Under the pieces are notes generated by a model, which had not been told where the DNA came from, did no database searches, and saw only the letters and a list, made by a program, of their open reading frames with translations. From Burkholderiaceae bacterium (lineage in GTDB: Bacteria; Pseudomonadota; Gammaproteobacteria; Burkholderiales; Burkholderiaceae_D), in contig JAGTRJ010000019.1 in assembly GCA_018261755.1 (NCBI GenBank), forward strand, positions 1-38,969: a stretch of DNA of 38,969 nucleotides. The letters are read 5' to 3'. Position 1 is the stretch's first letter. Each line of letters begins with the position of its first letter. A program made the translations under genes and the position numbers. This document shows positions 24,531-32,843 of the stretch, piece after piece.

Positions 24531-25760
24531 ATGCCATTCTTCGAATACAAGGCGAGAAACGCACGCGGCGAACTGGTGCAAGGCGTGCTCGAAGGCACCG
24601 ACAGTGGCGCCATCGCCAGCCAGTTGTTCAACTCCGGCATCACCCCGATCGATATCCGGCAAACATCCGGCCCGTCGAAAAGACTGGGCGACAACTGGTG
24701 GTCACGTCTGCTCGAAAAACAGGTGCAATCGATCGATGTGCAGCTGTTCAGCCGCCAGATATATGCGCTGTTGAAAGCGGGCGTGCCCATCATGCGCTCG
24801 CTGGCCGGACTGCAGACATCGACCGTCAGCAAGCCCTTTGCACGCGTGATTCAGGACTTGCGCGATTCGCTCGACGCCGGACGCGATCTGTCGTCATCAA
24901 TGCGGCGCCACCCGACCGTGTTCACCCCGTTTTACCTCAGCATGGTCACCGTCGGCGAAACCACCGGCCGGCTGGAGGAAATTTTCCTGCGGCTGTTCGA
25001 CCAGATGGAATTCGAGCGCGACATGCGCCAGCGGGTGAAAGCCGCAATCCGCTACCCGATTTTCGTCGTGGTCGCGATCATTGTCGCAATGGCGGTGGTC
25101 AACATCTGGGTTATCCCCGCATTCGCCAAGGTGTTCGCTGGCTTCAATGCCGAACTGCCACTGATGACGCGCATCCTGCTGGCCACGTCGAACTTCACCG
25201 TGAATTACTGGCCGGTGATGGCAGGCCTCCTGATTGGAGCGGTCGCACTGTTCCGGATGTACATCGGAACCACCGACGGACGCTATAAATGGGATCGCAC
25301 CAAGCTGCGTTTTCCGATCGTCGGCAAGATCATCCAGAAGGCCGCGCTGGCACGCTTCGCCCGCAGCTTTGCGCTTTCCAGCCGTAGCGGCGTGCCGGTG
25401 GTCCAGGGACTGCATGTGGTCGCGCAAACGGTGGACAATGCCTACATTGCCACCCGCATCGAGCAGATGCGCGATGGCGTCGAGCGCGGCGAAAGCGTGC
25501 TGCGCACCGCGACCACCACCGGCGTTTTCACCCCGGTCGTACTGCAGATGGTAGCCGTGGGCGAGGAAACAGGCGAGATCGATGACTTGATGGATGAAAT
25601 CGCGCAGATGTACGAACGCGAGGTCGATTACGAACTGAAAACACTGTCGTCGCAGATCGAGCCGATCCTAATCATCGCGCTGGGCGTGCTGGTGCTGATC
25701 CTCGCATTGGGCATCTTCCTGCCAATCTGGGATCTTGGTAGTGTTGCGCTGAAGAAGTAA
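24531..25760 (+). CDS. mshG: MshG, inner-membrane platform protein
   Basis: MshG is the PilC/GspF-type platform protein that MshE acts upon during pilus assembly. The 409-residue protein has an N-terminal cytoplasmic segment (FFEYKARNARGELVQGVLEG) and two T2SF domains. The first contains LLKAGVPIMRSLAGL and the second ALSSRSGVPVVQGL, each followed by helical bundles. Membrane segments lie at about 172-195, 222-245 and 378-402. It forms a two-gene plus-strand unit with mshE, opposite the rest of the locus. No terminator was recognised downstream. Confidence 0.95.
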   Translation: MPFFEYKARNARGELVQGVLEGTDSGAIASQLFNSGITPIDIRQTSGPSKRLGDNWWSRLLEKQVQSIDVQLFSRQIYALLKAGVPIMRSLAGLQTSTVSKPFARVIQDLRDSLDAGRDLSSSMRRHPTVFTPFYLSMVTVGETTGRLEEIFLRLFDQMEFERDMRQRVKAAIRYPIFVVVAIIVAMAVVNIWVIPAFAKVFAGFNAELPLMTRILLATSNFTVNYWPVMAGLLIGAVALFRMYIGTTDGRYKWDRTKLRFPIVGKIIQKAALARFARSFALSSRSGVPVVQGLHVVAQTVDNAYIATRIEQMRDGVERGESVLRTATTTGVFTPVVLQMVAVGEETGEIDDLMDEIAQMYEREVDYELKTLSSQIEPILIIALGVLVLILALGIFLPIWDLGSVALKK

Positions 25761-25868
25761 ACGGCTGCAAACCCTGTCCGCCACCATGTGGCGCTGCCGG
25801 CAGACTGTTGGGCTTTCAGCGGTTATACAAATTTTCAGGCTCAAGCGTCAGATATAAGCGGCTTGCGG

Positions 25869-25874
25869 TACAAT
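25869..25874 (+). promoter_or_regulatory. -10 element of the 4.5S RNA gene
   Basis: TACAAT ends seven bases before the predicted first base of the SRP RNA, the correct spacing for a sigma-70 -10 element. A good -35 hexamer is not obvious upstream. Confidence 0.5.
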
Positions 25875-25881
25875 GCTGGCC

Positions 25882-25977
25882 GGCGGGCCCCTGCGCATTG
25901 TGGCTTGGTTAATCTGGTCAGGTCGGGAACGAAGCAGCCATGTCCAATTCCTGCAAGTGCCGCAGACAAGGCTCGCC
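25882..25977 (+). ncRNA. ffs: 4.5S RNA of the signal recognition particle
   Basis: The domain IV core GGTCAGGTCGGGAACGAAGC (25917-25936) followed by AGCC is the highly conserved SRP RNA loop that binds Ffh. The flanks fold into one long hairpin: GGCGGGCC (25882-25889) pairs with GGCTCGCC (25970-25977) with a single G-U pair, and CTGCG (25891-25895) pairs with CGCAG (25961-25965). The length of about 96 bases is normal for a bacterial 4.5S RNA. It partners Ffh in co-translational targeting of membrane proteins. Ends are inferred from the pairing and could shift by a few bases. Confidence 0.93.
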
Positions 25978-26035
25978 TCTGCATTTCCAGCCCTTTCCGA
26001 CACGCGGACAGGCGCAAACCGGCTTACGCGACTGA

Positions 26036-27190
26036 ATGGATACGCTGAAAAATCTCTTGCAACCGGGCAAAAGACGCCTTGCCGCAGGCATTGGCGCTTT
26101 GGTTGTTGCCATTGTCGCCATCCTCGTCATCCGCTTTTTCATTTCCTCGTCCGACAAGCGACAGCGCAATCCGGTCATCACGGTCAAGACTGCCTTGTCC
26201 GGACAGCAGTCGATGCCGGTGAACGTCCGCGCCAATGGCTATGTCACTTCCATCAAGACAGTCGAAGTGCGGCCGCAGGTACAAAACGTCGTGCGCGCGG
26301 TGCATGTGAAGGAAGGCCAGGACGTGGCGGCCGGCCAGTTGCTGTTCACGCTCGACCCGCGGATGGACAGCGCCGTGCTGGACAAGGCGCAGGCACAGCT
26401 GGCGCGCGACAAGGCGGATCTGATCGATGCCGAAGCAACGCTGAAGCGCAACCAGGAATTGTTCGCGAAAAAATTCATTTCGCAGGCGGTGGTCGATACC
26501 TCGAAAGCCAAGGTTGATGCCCTGCGCGGCACCGCGCGCGCCGACCAGGCCGGCGTGCAATCGAGCAAGGTCGCGCTCGATTACAACCGCATCACCGCCA
26601 GCATGGCCGGCCGCATTGGCGCAATCAATGTCCACCCGGGCAGTCTGGTGCAGCCATCCGGCGCAACGATGGTGACCATCGTCCAGCTTGATCCGATCAC
26701 CGTCAGCTTCACCGTGCCGGAAGCCCAGCTGGCGCACATCGTCGCCTCTTATCCGAAAGGCGATGCGCCGGTGCAAATCAGGCTGTCAGGCGGCGAAGAA
26801 CTGCAGGGCAAGCTGGTGTTCATCGACAACGTGACCGATGCGCAGACCGGCACCATCAAGATGAAGGCGCAGTTCGACAACAAGGAGCGCAAACTCTGGC
26901 CCGGCGCCTTCGTCAACGTGCAACTGACGTCGCGCACGCTGCCGGATGCGACCGTTGTCCCAACTGCTGCCGTCGTGACCGGACCAAAAGAACAACTGGT
27001 TTACGTCGTGCAGGAAGATGACACCGTACAGATCCAGGTAGTGACGCTGCTGGCGGTCGAAGGCGGCACCGCCGCCGTTTCCGGCCTGAAACCCGGTGCG
27101 CGCGTGGTGGTCGAAGGCGCGCAAAACCTGCGGCCGGGGGTGAAGGTGCGCGAAGCACCAGCCGACGAGCAAAAGAAGAACGAATCCTGA
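26036..27190 (+). CDS. RND efflux periplasmic adaptor (MdtA/AcrA family)
   Basis: This is the membrane-fusion subunit of a tripartite drug-efflux pump. It has one N-terminal membrane anchor at about residues 16-36. A lipoyl half-motif (VEVRPQVQNVVRAVHVKEGQDVAAGQLLFTLDP region) is followed by an alpha-helical hairpin (about 105-175), the second lipoyl half (NRITASMAGRIGAINVHPGSLV), and beta-barrel and membrane-proximal domains. The 384-residue length is normal and the lysine-rich tail is uncleaved in appearance. It begins 58 bases after the 4.5S RNA and precedes the pump gene by 19 bases. No outer-membrane TolC-type gene is present in this window. Substrates cannot be predicted. Confidence 0.92.
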   Translation: MDTLKNLLQPGKRRLAAGIGALVVAIVAILVIRFFISSSDKRQRNPVITVKTALSGQQSMPVNVRANGYVTSIKTVEVRPQVQNVVRAVHVKEGQDVAAGQLLFTLDPRMDSAVLDKAQAQLARDKADLIDAEATLKRNQELFAKKFISQAVVDTSKAKVDALRGTARADQAGVQSSKVALDYNRITASMAGRIGAINVHPGSLVQPSGATMVTIVQLDPITVSFTVPEAQLAHIVASYPKGDAPVQIRLSGGEELQGKLVFIDNVTDAQTGTIKMKAQFDNKERKLWPGAFVNVQLTSRTLPDATVVPTAAVVTGPKEQLVYVVQEDDTVQIQVVTLLAVEGGTAAVSGLKPGARVVVEGAQNLRPGVKVREAPADEQKKNES

Positions 27191-27209
27191 CCCTGCCGAC
27201 CGAGCCAAC

Positions 27210-30200
27210 GTGAACATCTCCGAACTCTGCATTCGCCGCCCGGTCATGACCGTGCTGCTGTCGCTGGCGGTGGTCGTGCTTGGCTGGTTCGCATATATGA
27301 AACTGCCGATTTCGGCGCTACCGAATTACAACACGCCAATCATCAGCGTCACGGCGGTGCTGCCCGGCGCCAGCCCGGAAATCATGGCGGTGTCGGTCGC
27401 CCGACCGCTGGAAAAGCAGTTTTCGATGATCGCCGGCCTGGCCACCATCAGCTCGACCAACACCAGCGGCAACTCGGTCATCACGCTGGAATTCAACCCG
27501 GATCGCGACATCGATGCCGCCGCGGTCGACGTGCAGGCGGCGCTGTTGCGCGCGCAGCGCAACCTGCCGCCGGAAATGACTTCGATGCCGGATTACCGCA
27601 AGGTGAACCCGGCCGATGCGCCAGTGCTGTTCCTGGCGCTGACTTCGCCGTCGCTGTCGGTCGGCGAGGTCAATGATTTCGCCGAAAACCTGATTGCGCC
27701 GGCGCTATCGACCATCGACGGCGTGGCGCAGGTTTCGGTCTATGGCCAGCGCCGTTATGCGGTGCGGGTCAAGGTGCGGCCGGAGCAGCTCGCCGCACGT
27801 AACATGACGCTGGATGAACTGGCTTCCGCGCTGAAAGGGGCGAACTCGAACAGCCCGGTCGGCATCCTCGATGGGCCGCGCCAGAGCCTGACTATTGAAG
27901 CCAACAAGCAGCTGCCGAACGCGGCCGCGTTTGCCAATCTGATCATCGCCAGCAAGGATGGCGCCTCGATCCGGCTGAAAGACGTGGCAGAAGTGGCGGA
28001 CAGCATCGAATCGGTGCGCGCCGGCAGCTGGTTCAACCGCGAAGCGGCAATCATCATCGGCATCCAGCGCCAGCCGAATGCGAACACGGTAGCGGTGGTC
28101 GATGGTGTGCGCGAAATGCTGCCCCGGCTGAAAGCGCAGATGCCGGAATCGATTTCGATGACCGAAACCAATGACCGCTCGGTTTCGATCCGCGAATCGA
28201 TCCACGACGTGAAACTCACGCTGCTGTTCACCATCGCGCTGGTGGTGATGGTGATCTTCCTGTTCCTCAAACGCCTGACCGCAACGCTGATTCCGGCGCT
28301 GTCGCTGCCAATCTCGCTCATCGGCTGCTTTGCGCTGATGAAGGCGTTCGGTTACAGCCTGGACAACATTTCGCTGCTGGGCATCACCATCGCGGTCGGC
28401 CTGGTGGTCGATGATGCGATCGTGGTGCTGGAAAACATCGTGCGTTACATGGAAATGGGGCTAAACCCGATGGCGGCCGCGCTGCGCGGCGCGAAAGAAG
28501 TCGGCTTCACCATCGTGTCGATTTCATTGTCATTGGTGGCGGTGTTCATTCCGATTTTTTACATGCCGGGCGTGATCGGACTACTGTTTTACGAATTCGC
28601 CGCGGTCGTTTCACTGTCGATCCTGGTGTCGGCGGTGATGTCGCTAACGCTGGTGCCGCTGCTGTGCAGCCGCTTTCTGAAGCAGGAAACGCACGAGAAG
28701 GACAACTGGATCAGCCGCCAGTTCGAGCGCGTTTACGAAGCGACGCTGAAGTTCTACGAGCGCGTGCTCGACTGGTGCCTGGCGCACCGCAAATTCACGC
28801 TGTGGGTCGCGGTCAGCACGTTTGTCGGCACCGGGCTGTTGTTCGTTTCCATCCCCAAAGGCTTCTTCCCGAGCGAGGACATCGGCCAGATTCGGGCCAC
28901 GATCGAGGGCCCGCAGGATGTGTCGTATCCGATGATGGCGGAACTGGTTTCGAAGGCTGCCTCCATCGCGGCCGAAGATCCGAACGTGGCCAGCATCGTT
29001 TCGCGTGTGCGCGAAAGCAACTCCGGTTTCATGTTCATGAACCTGAAGCCGCAAGGCGAGCGCCAGCCGATGGATCAGGTGCTCGAAGGCTTGCGGCGCA
29101 AGATGCGCGACGTGCCCGGCTTGAACGTGTATTACGCGCCGGTGCAAAACCTGCAGCTCGGCGGCAAGACCAGCAAAAGCCGCTACCAGTATGTGCTGCA
29201 AAGCGTCGGCGGCGGTGAACTTTACAGCTGGGCGGCGAAAATGGAAGAACAAATGCGGGCCGATCCGCTGTTCCGCGACGTGACCAGCGATTCACAGATG
29301 AAGGGCTTGCAGGCAGTGGTCGAAATCAACCGCGACCGCGCGAGCGAAGCCGGCGTCGGCATCCAGGATATCCGCACCGCACTGTACAGCGCGTATGGCG
29401 ATCGCCAGGTATCGACCATCTTCACCAGCAGCAACAGCTACCAGGTAATCCTGCAAAGCACCGGCAGCGGGCAACAGGATGAAAACGCGCTGGCCGACAT
29501 TTACGTCCGTTCCAAATCGGGCGCGCTGGTGCCGCTGCTGGGACTGGCGCACGTCAAGCGCGCCGCCGGCCCGATTGCGGTCAACCATCAGGGCCAGCTC
29601 GAAGCGGTCACGCTCACTTTCAACCTCGCGCCTGACGTGCCGCTGGGCGATGCCAGCGACCGCATCGAGCAAATCAAGTCGGCGATGCAACTGCCGTCGA
29701 GCATCATCACTTCGTGGTCGGGTGATGCCGCCGTGTTCCAGTCGTCGCAGGGCCATCAGGTGGTGCTGCTGGTGCTGGCGCTGGTCGTGATCTACATTTT
29801 GCTCGGAGTGCTTTACGAAAGCTACATCCACCCGCTCACGATTCTGGCCGGTTTGCCATCGGCTGCCATCGGCGCCCTGCTGACCTTGCGGCTGTTCGGG
29901 GTCGAACTGACCCTGATCGCCACCATCGGCATCCTGATGCTGATCGGCATCGTGAAAAAGAACGCCATCATGATGATCGACTTCGCGCTGCACGCGCAGC
30001 GTGCCGACGGCATTTCGCCGGAACAGGCGATCCGCTCCGCCTGCCTGCTGCGCTTCCGCCCGATCATGATGACCACGCTGGCGGCGCTGATGGGCGCGCT
30101 GCCGATTGCGCTCAAACTCGGCGCTGGCGCCGAACTGCGCTACCCGCTGGGTCTGGCCATCGTCGGTGGCCTGATTTTCTCGCAGGTAATCACGCTGGTG

Positions 30201-30281
30201 ATCACGCCGGTGATTTATCTGGCGCTGGACAAGTACAGCGGCGACGGCCCGCTGAAAATCGAGCCAGAAACCGGGCTGTGA
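27210..30281 (+). CDS. RND efflux pump, inner-membrane transporter
   Basis: This is a proton-driven RND transporter (AcrB/MdtB/MdtC-like) of 1,023 residues, a full length for the family. The N-terminal signature ISELCIRRPVMTVLLSLAVV begins the first membrane helix. Two large periplasmic loops and twelve expected membrane helices follow. The proton relay is intact: the aspartate pair in GLVVDDAIVVLENI is at residues 401-402, and lysine occurs in GIVKKNAIMMIDFA. Translation starts at GTG 27210; no better ATG fits the family N-terminus. It is coupled to the adaptor gene upstream. MdtB/C-type pumps often export bile salts or antibiotics, but substrate prediction here would be guesswork. Confidence 0.93.
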   Translation: MNISELCIRRPVMTVLLSLAVVVLGWFAYMKLPISALPNYNTPIISVTAVLPGASPEIMAVSVARPLEKQFSMIAGLATISSTNTSGNSVITLEFNPDRDIDAAAVDVQAALLRAQRNLPPEMTSMPDYRKVNPADAPVLFLALTSPSLSVGEVNDFAENLIAPALSTIDGVAQVSVYGQRRYAVRVKVRPEQLAARNMTLDELASALKGANSNSPVGILDGPRQSLTIEANKQLPNAAAFANLIIASKDGASIRLKDVAEVADSIESVRAGSWFNREAAIIIGIQRQPNANTVAVVDGVREMLPRLKAQMPESISMTETNDRSVSIRESIHDVKLTLLFTIALVVMVIFLFLKRLTATLIPALSLPISLIGCFALMKAFGYSLDNISLLGITIAVGLVVDDAIVVLENIVRYMEMGLNPMAAALRGAKEVGFTIVSISLSLVAVFIPIFYMPGVIGLLFYEFAAVVSLSILVSAVMSLTLVPLLCSRFLKQETHEKDNWISRQFERVYEATLKFYERVLDWCLAHRKFTLWVAVSTFVGTGLLFVSIPKGFFPSEDIGQIRATIEGPQDVSYPMMAELVSKAASIAAEDPNVASIVSRVRESNSGFMFMNLKPQGERQPMDQVLEGLRRKMRDVPGLNVYYAPVQNLQLGGKTSKSRYQYVLQSVGGGELYSWAAKMEEQMRADPLFRDVTSDSQMKGLQAVVEINRDRASEAGVGIQDIRTALYSAYGDRQVSTIFTSSNSYQVILQSTGSGQQDENALADIYVRSKSGALVPLLGLAHVKRAAGPIAVNHQGQLEAVTLTFNLAPDVPLGDASDRIEQIKSAMQLPSSIITSWSGDAAVFQSSQGHQVVLLVLALVVIYILLGVLYESYIHPLTILAGLPSAAIGALLTLRLFGVELTLIATIGILMLIGIVKKNAIMMIDFALHAQRADGISPEQAIRSACLLRFRPIMMTTLAALMGALPIALKLGAGAELRYPLGLAIVGGLIFSQVITLVITPVIYLALDKYSGDGPLKIEPETGL

Positions 30282-30292
30282 ACGCAATAATT

Positions 30293-30373
30293 GACGGGGA
30301 TATGCCAAAACAACGCTGCCAGGCCACATTTTCCGGGGCTGTTTTTAAATACACCCGGCAGTATTTTTTGACC
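30293..30373 (-). repeat. Dispersed intergenic repeat, copy 4 (reverse)
   Basis: Read on the minus strand it shows ATACT-N7-GTATTT (30364 down to 30347), ATGTGGC, TTTTGGC and ATATCCCC. It starts twelve bases after the RND pump stop codon and ends 47 bases before the unknown gene. It has the same orientation as copy 5. Confidence 0.78.
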
Positions 30374-30419
30374 TCGCAGTTCCCGAACAACACCTGAAAC
30401 GCCGCTGCGCGAACCTCCG

Positions 30420-30854
30420 ATGACAAGAATCTGGCCCATCAATACCAACCGCACCCGCATCGCGTTCGAAATCTATGCCGACTGCGTACAATTCGGCGGC
30501 TGGCTGCCGCTGACGCAGACACTCACCCCGCTGCGCTTTCGCGACGCGGTGGCTGCGTTCGGTGCCGGCACGCAAACGCAATACGCGCTCGACTGCATCG
30601 CGCTGGCGGTCGAAGCCGGCGCCTTTGCCAGCCGCGAAGAACTGAAAGGCCGCGTGTTCGCGACCGAAGCCGATTTCGATGCGTTCTGCACCGCGCTGGC
30701 GCAATACGACTGGTGGCTGAACGAACGGCACTATTACGCCTTCGCCACGCTGCTCGACGTGGAGGAATTCACACTGCGCAACTACGCCGAACTGGCGGCG
30801 GAATTCCGCGTCGAATATGCAAAATATCCGCTCACGCCAGCGGAATCGGCCTGA
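30420..30854 (+). CDS. Unknown protein between two repeat copies
   Basis: I do not recognise this 144-residue protein. It is soluble, with no signal peptide or membrane segment, and is rich in aromatic residues and acidic side chains (for example QYDWWLNERHYYAFATLLD). The pattern suggests a compact alpha-helical fold. Codon use looks like that of neighbouring genes, which supports a real gene. There is no Shine-Dalgarno sequence before the ATG, so the exact start is uncertain. It lies between the RND pump and dnaX, with a dispersed repeat on each side in the same orientation. No function is proposed. Confidence 0.7.
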   Translation: MTRIWPINTNRTRIAFEIYADCVQFGGWLPLTQTLTPLRFRDAVAAFGAGTQTQYALDCIALAVEAGAFASREELKGRVFATEADFDAFCTALAQYDWWLNERHYYAFATLLDVEEFTLRNYAELAAEFRVEYAKYPLTPAESA

Positions 30855-30869
30855 TTTTCACACGTTTTT

Positions 30870-30951
30870 GTCGGGGTATATGACAAAACAACGGCGCCGC
30901 GCCACACATTCCGAGGCGGTTTTGAAATACCCCCACCAGTATATTTTTGCC
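30870..30951 (-). repeat. Dispersed intergenic repeat, copy 5 (reverse)
   Basis: On the minus strand it shows AAAAATATACT, N7, GTATTT (core 30942 down to 30925), GTGTGGC, TTTTGTC and ATATACCCC. It is in the same orientation as copy 4, with 496 bases between them. It ends 44 bases before dnaX. Confidence 0.78.
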
Positions 30952-30995
30952 ACTGGAAACGGCTGGCGGCTAGCGCAGTAGGGTAAAATCGCCGC

Positions 30996-32807
30996 ATGTC
31001 TTACCTTGTCCTTGCCCGCAAATACCGCCCGAAGCGTTTCGACACCCTCGTCGGGCAGGAGCACGTTGTACGAGCGCTGACACACGCGCTCGACACGCAG
31101 CGGCTGCATCACGCCTATCTGTTCACTGGCACGCGCGGCGTCGGCAAGACCACGCTGTCGCGCATCCTGGCGAAATCGCTAAACTGCGAACAGGGCATCA
31201 CCTCGCAGCCGTGCGGCGTGTGCGAAGCCTGCATGGCCATTGATGCCGACCGCTTCGTCGACTACATCGAAATGGACGCGGCCTCGAATCGCGGCGTGGA
31301 TGACATGCAGCAACTGCTGGAGCAGGCGGTGTATGCGCCGACTAATGCGCGCTTCAAGGTCTACATGATCGACGAGGTGCACATGCTGACCACGCACGCG
31401 TTCAACGCGATGCTGAAAACGCTGGAAGAACCGCCCGAATACATCAAGTTCATCCTTGCGACCACCGATCCGCAGAAGCTGCCGGTGACGGTGCTGTCGC
31501 GCTGCCTGCAATTCAACCTGAAGCAGATGCCGCCGCCGCAAATCATCGGCCATCTGGAAAACGTATTGCAGCAGGAAAAAATCGACTACGACCTGCCGGC
31601 GCTGCGCCTGCTGGCGCAGGGCGCGCACGGCTCGATGCGCGACGCGCTGTCGCTGACCGATCAGGCGATCGCCTACGCCGCCGGCCGGGTATCGCTCGAC
31701 GCGGTGCAAGGCATGCTGGGCGCGCTGGATCAGTCATACCTGATCCGCCTGCTCGATGCGCTGGCGGCGCAGGATGGCGCGGCACTGATCGCGATTGCGG
31801 ATGAAATGGCCGAACGCAGCCTGTCATACAACGCTGCGCTGCAGGATCTGGGCACCTTGCTGCACCGCATCGCGCTGGCGCAGACGGTGCCGGCCGCGCT
31901 ACCGGACGACCTGCCGGAACACGACGACATCCTCCGTCTGGCCGGCCTGTTCGATGCCGAGGAAACTCAGCTTTACTATCAGATCGCGCTGCATGGCCGA
32001 AATGAACTCGGCCTTGCGCCGGATGAATACGCCGGTTTCACCATGACGCTGCTGCGAATGCTGGCTTTCCACCCGGACGAAGCCAGCGCCGCGCCACCGT
32101 CGCAACCGAAACCGGCCGCGACCGCCAAGGTCGCCAGCGCAACCACCGCGCCGACGGCAACCACGGCCGCTGCGGCACCAGCACCGGCGGCACGCGCCCA
32201 GCGCGAAAGCCCGGCCAAGGCGGCGCTCGATGCGCTGCGCAACAAGTCGAAAACAAAGCCATCCGCCGCGCCCGACATTCTGCCGTGGGAAGATGCCGCC
32301 CCCGTTGCCACAACAGCGCCGCCCGCGGCGCCGGCTCAAAAAAAAACTGAATCGGTAGCCGCGCCAGCCCCGTTGGCGCCAACGTTGCCACCAGCGCCAA
32401 CGGCTAGTCCGACCAGCCCAATCGACTGGAATGGCGACTGGCCATCGCTGGCGGCCGCGCTGCCGCTGCGCGGCATGGTGCAGCAACTGGCGCAACAAAC
32501 CGAATTGGTGCGCTGGCAGCAAGATGCCGGCGGCGTGCATTTCCATCTGCGCTCGCCGGTCGAAACGCTGTGCTCGGCCGCCAGCATCGAACGGCTGACG
32601 GCCGCGCTAACCGAACGTTTCGGCCAGACCGCGCACTTGACCACCGAAACCGGACAGGTCAGCCAGACCGCAAACCAGAAAGCGCAGGACGAACGCGCGC
32701 TGCGGCAGCAGCAGGCGGAACAGGAGGCGCAAGACGACCCGTTCGTGCAGTCGCTGATGCGCGATTTCGGCGCCACCATCGTACCCGGCTCGATCAAACC
32801 CGTTTAA
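30996..32807 (+). CDS. dnaX: DNA polymerase III tau subunit (with predicted gamma-like short form)
   Basis: DnaX is the ATPase of the replicative clamp loader, which opens and places the beta clamp. Its tau form also tethers polymerase cores and the DnaB helicase. The 603-residue protein has Walker A GTRGVGKT at 45-52, a zinc module with C64, C73, C76 and C79, DEVH at 126-129 and the SRC arginine finger at 168-170. The conserved clamp-loader part is followed by an alanine/proline-rich linker and a tau-specific C-terminal domain (about 480-603). An A9 run at codons 448-451 in the linker suggests a second, shorter product. There is no good ribosome site before the ATG. The gene heads a dnaX-ybaB-recR operon. 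Confidence 0.96.
   Translation: MSYLVLARKYRPKRFDTLVGQEHVVRALTHALDTQRLHHAYLFTGTRGVGKTTLSRILAKSLNCEQGITSQPCGVCEACMAIDADRFVDYIEMDAASNRGVDDMQQLLEQAVYAPTNARFKVYMIDEVHMLTTHAFNAMLKTLEEPPEYIKFILATTDPQKLPVTVLSRCLQFNLKQMPPPQIIGHLENVLQQEKIDYDLPALRLLAQGAHGSMRDALSLTDQAIAYAAGRVSLDAVQGMLGALDQSYLIRLLDALAAQDGAALIAIADEMAERSLSYNAALQDLGTLLHRIALAQTVPAALPDDLPEHDDILRLAGLFDAEETQLYYQIALHGRNELGLAPDEYAGFTMTLLRMLAFHPDEASAAPPSQPKPAATAKVASATTAPTATTAAAAPAPAARAQRESPAKAALDALRNKSKTKPSAAPDILPWEDAAPVATTAPPAAPAQKKTESVAAPAPLAPTLPPAPTASPTSPIDWNGDWPSLAAALPLRGMVQQLAQQTELVRWQQDAGGVHFHLRSPVETLCSAASIERLTAALTERFGQTAHLTTETGQVSQTANQKAQDERALRQQQAEQEAQDDPFVQSLMRDFGATIVPGSIKPV
32338..32346 (+). promoter_or_regulatory. dnaX: A9 slippage site in dnaX
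   Basis: Nine consecutive A residues lie in the frame CAA AAA AAA ACT (codons 448-451). A -1 ribosomal shift, or one extra A in the transcript, leads to AAC TGA and ends the protein at residue 451. Loss of one A meets TAG four codons later. A 10-bp stem, CCGTTGGCGC (32370-32379) with GCGCCAACGG (32394-32403), starts 23 bases downstream. Confidence 0.6.
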
Positions 32808-32843
32808 CCACTTGATTTCTCATCTCAATACAGGAACCAACGA

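Noticed and set aside
23630-24832. 400-codon open frame opposite mshE and mshG
   Set aside because: It crosses two well-supported genes in antisense and shows no domain.
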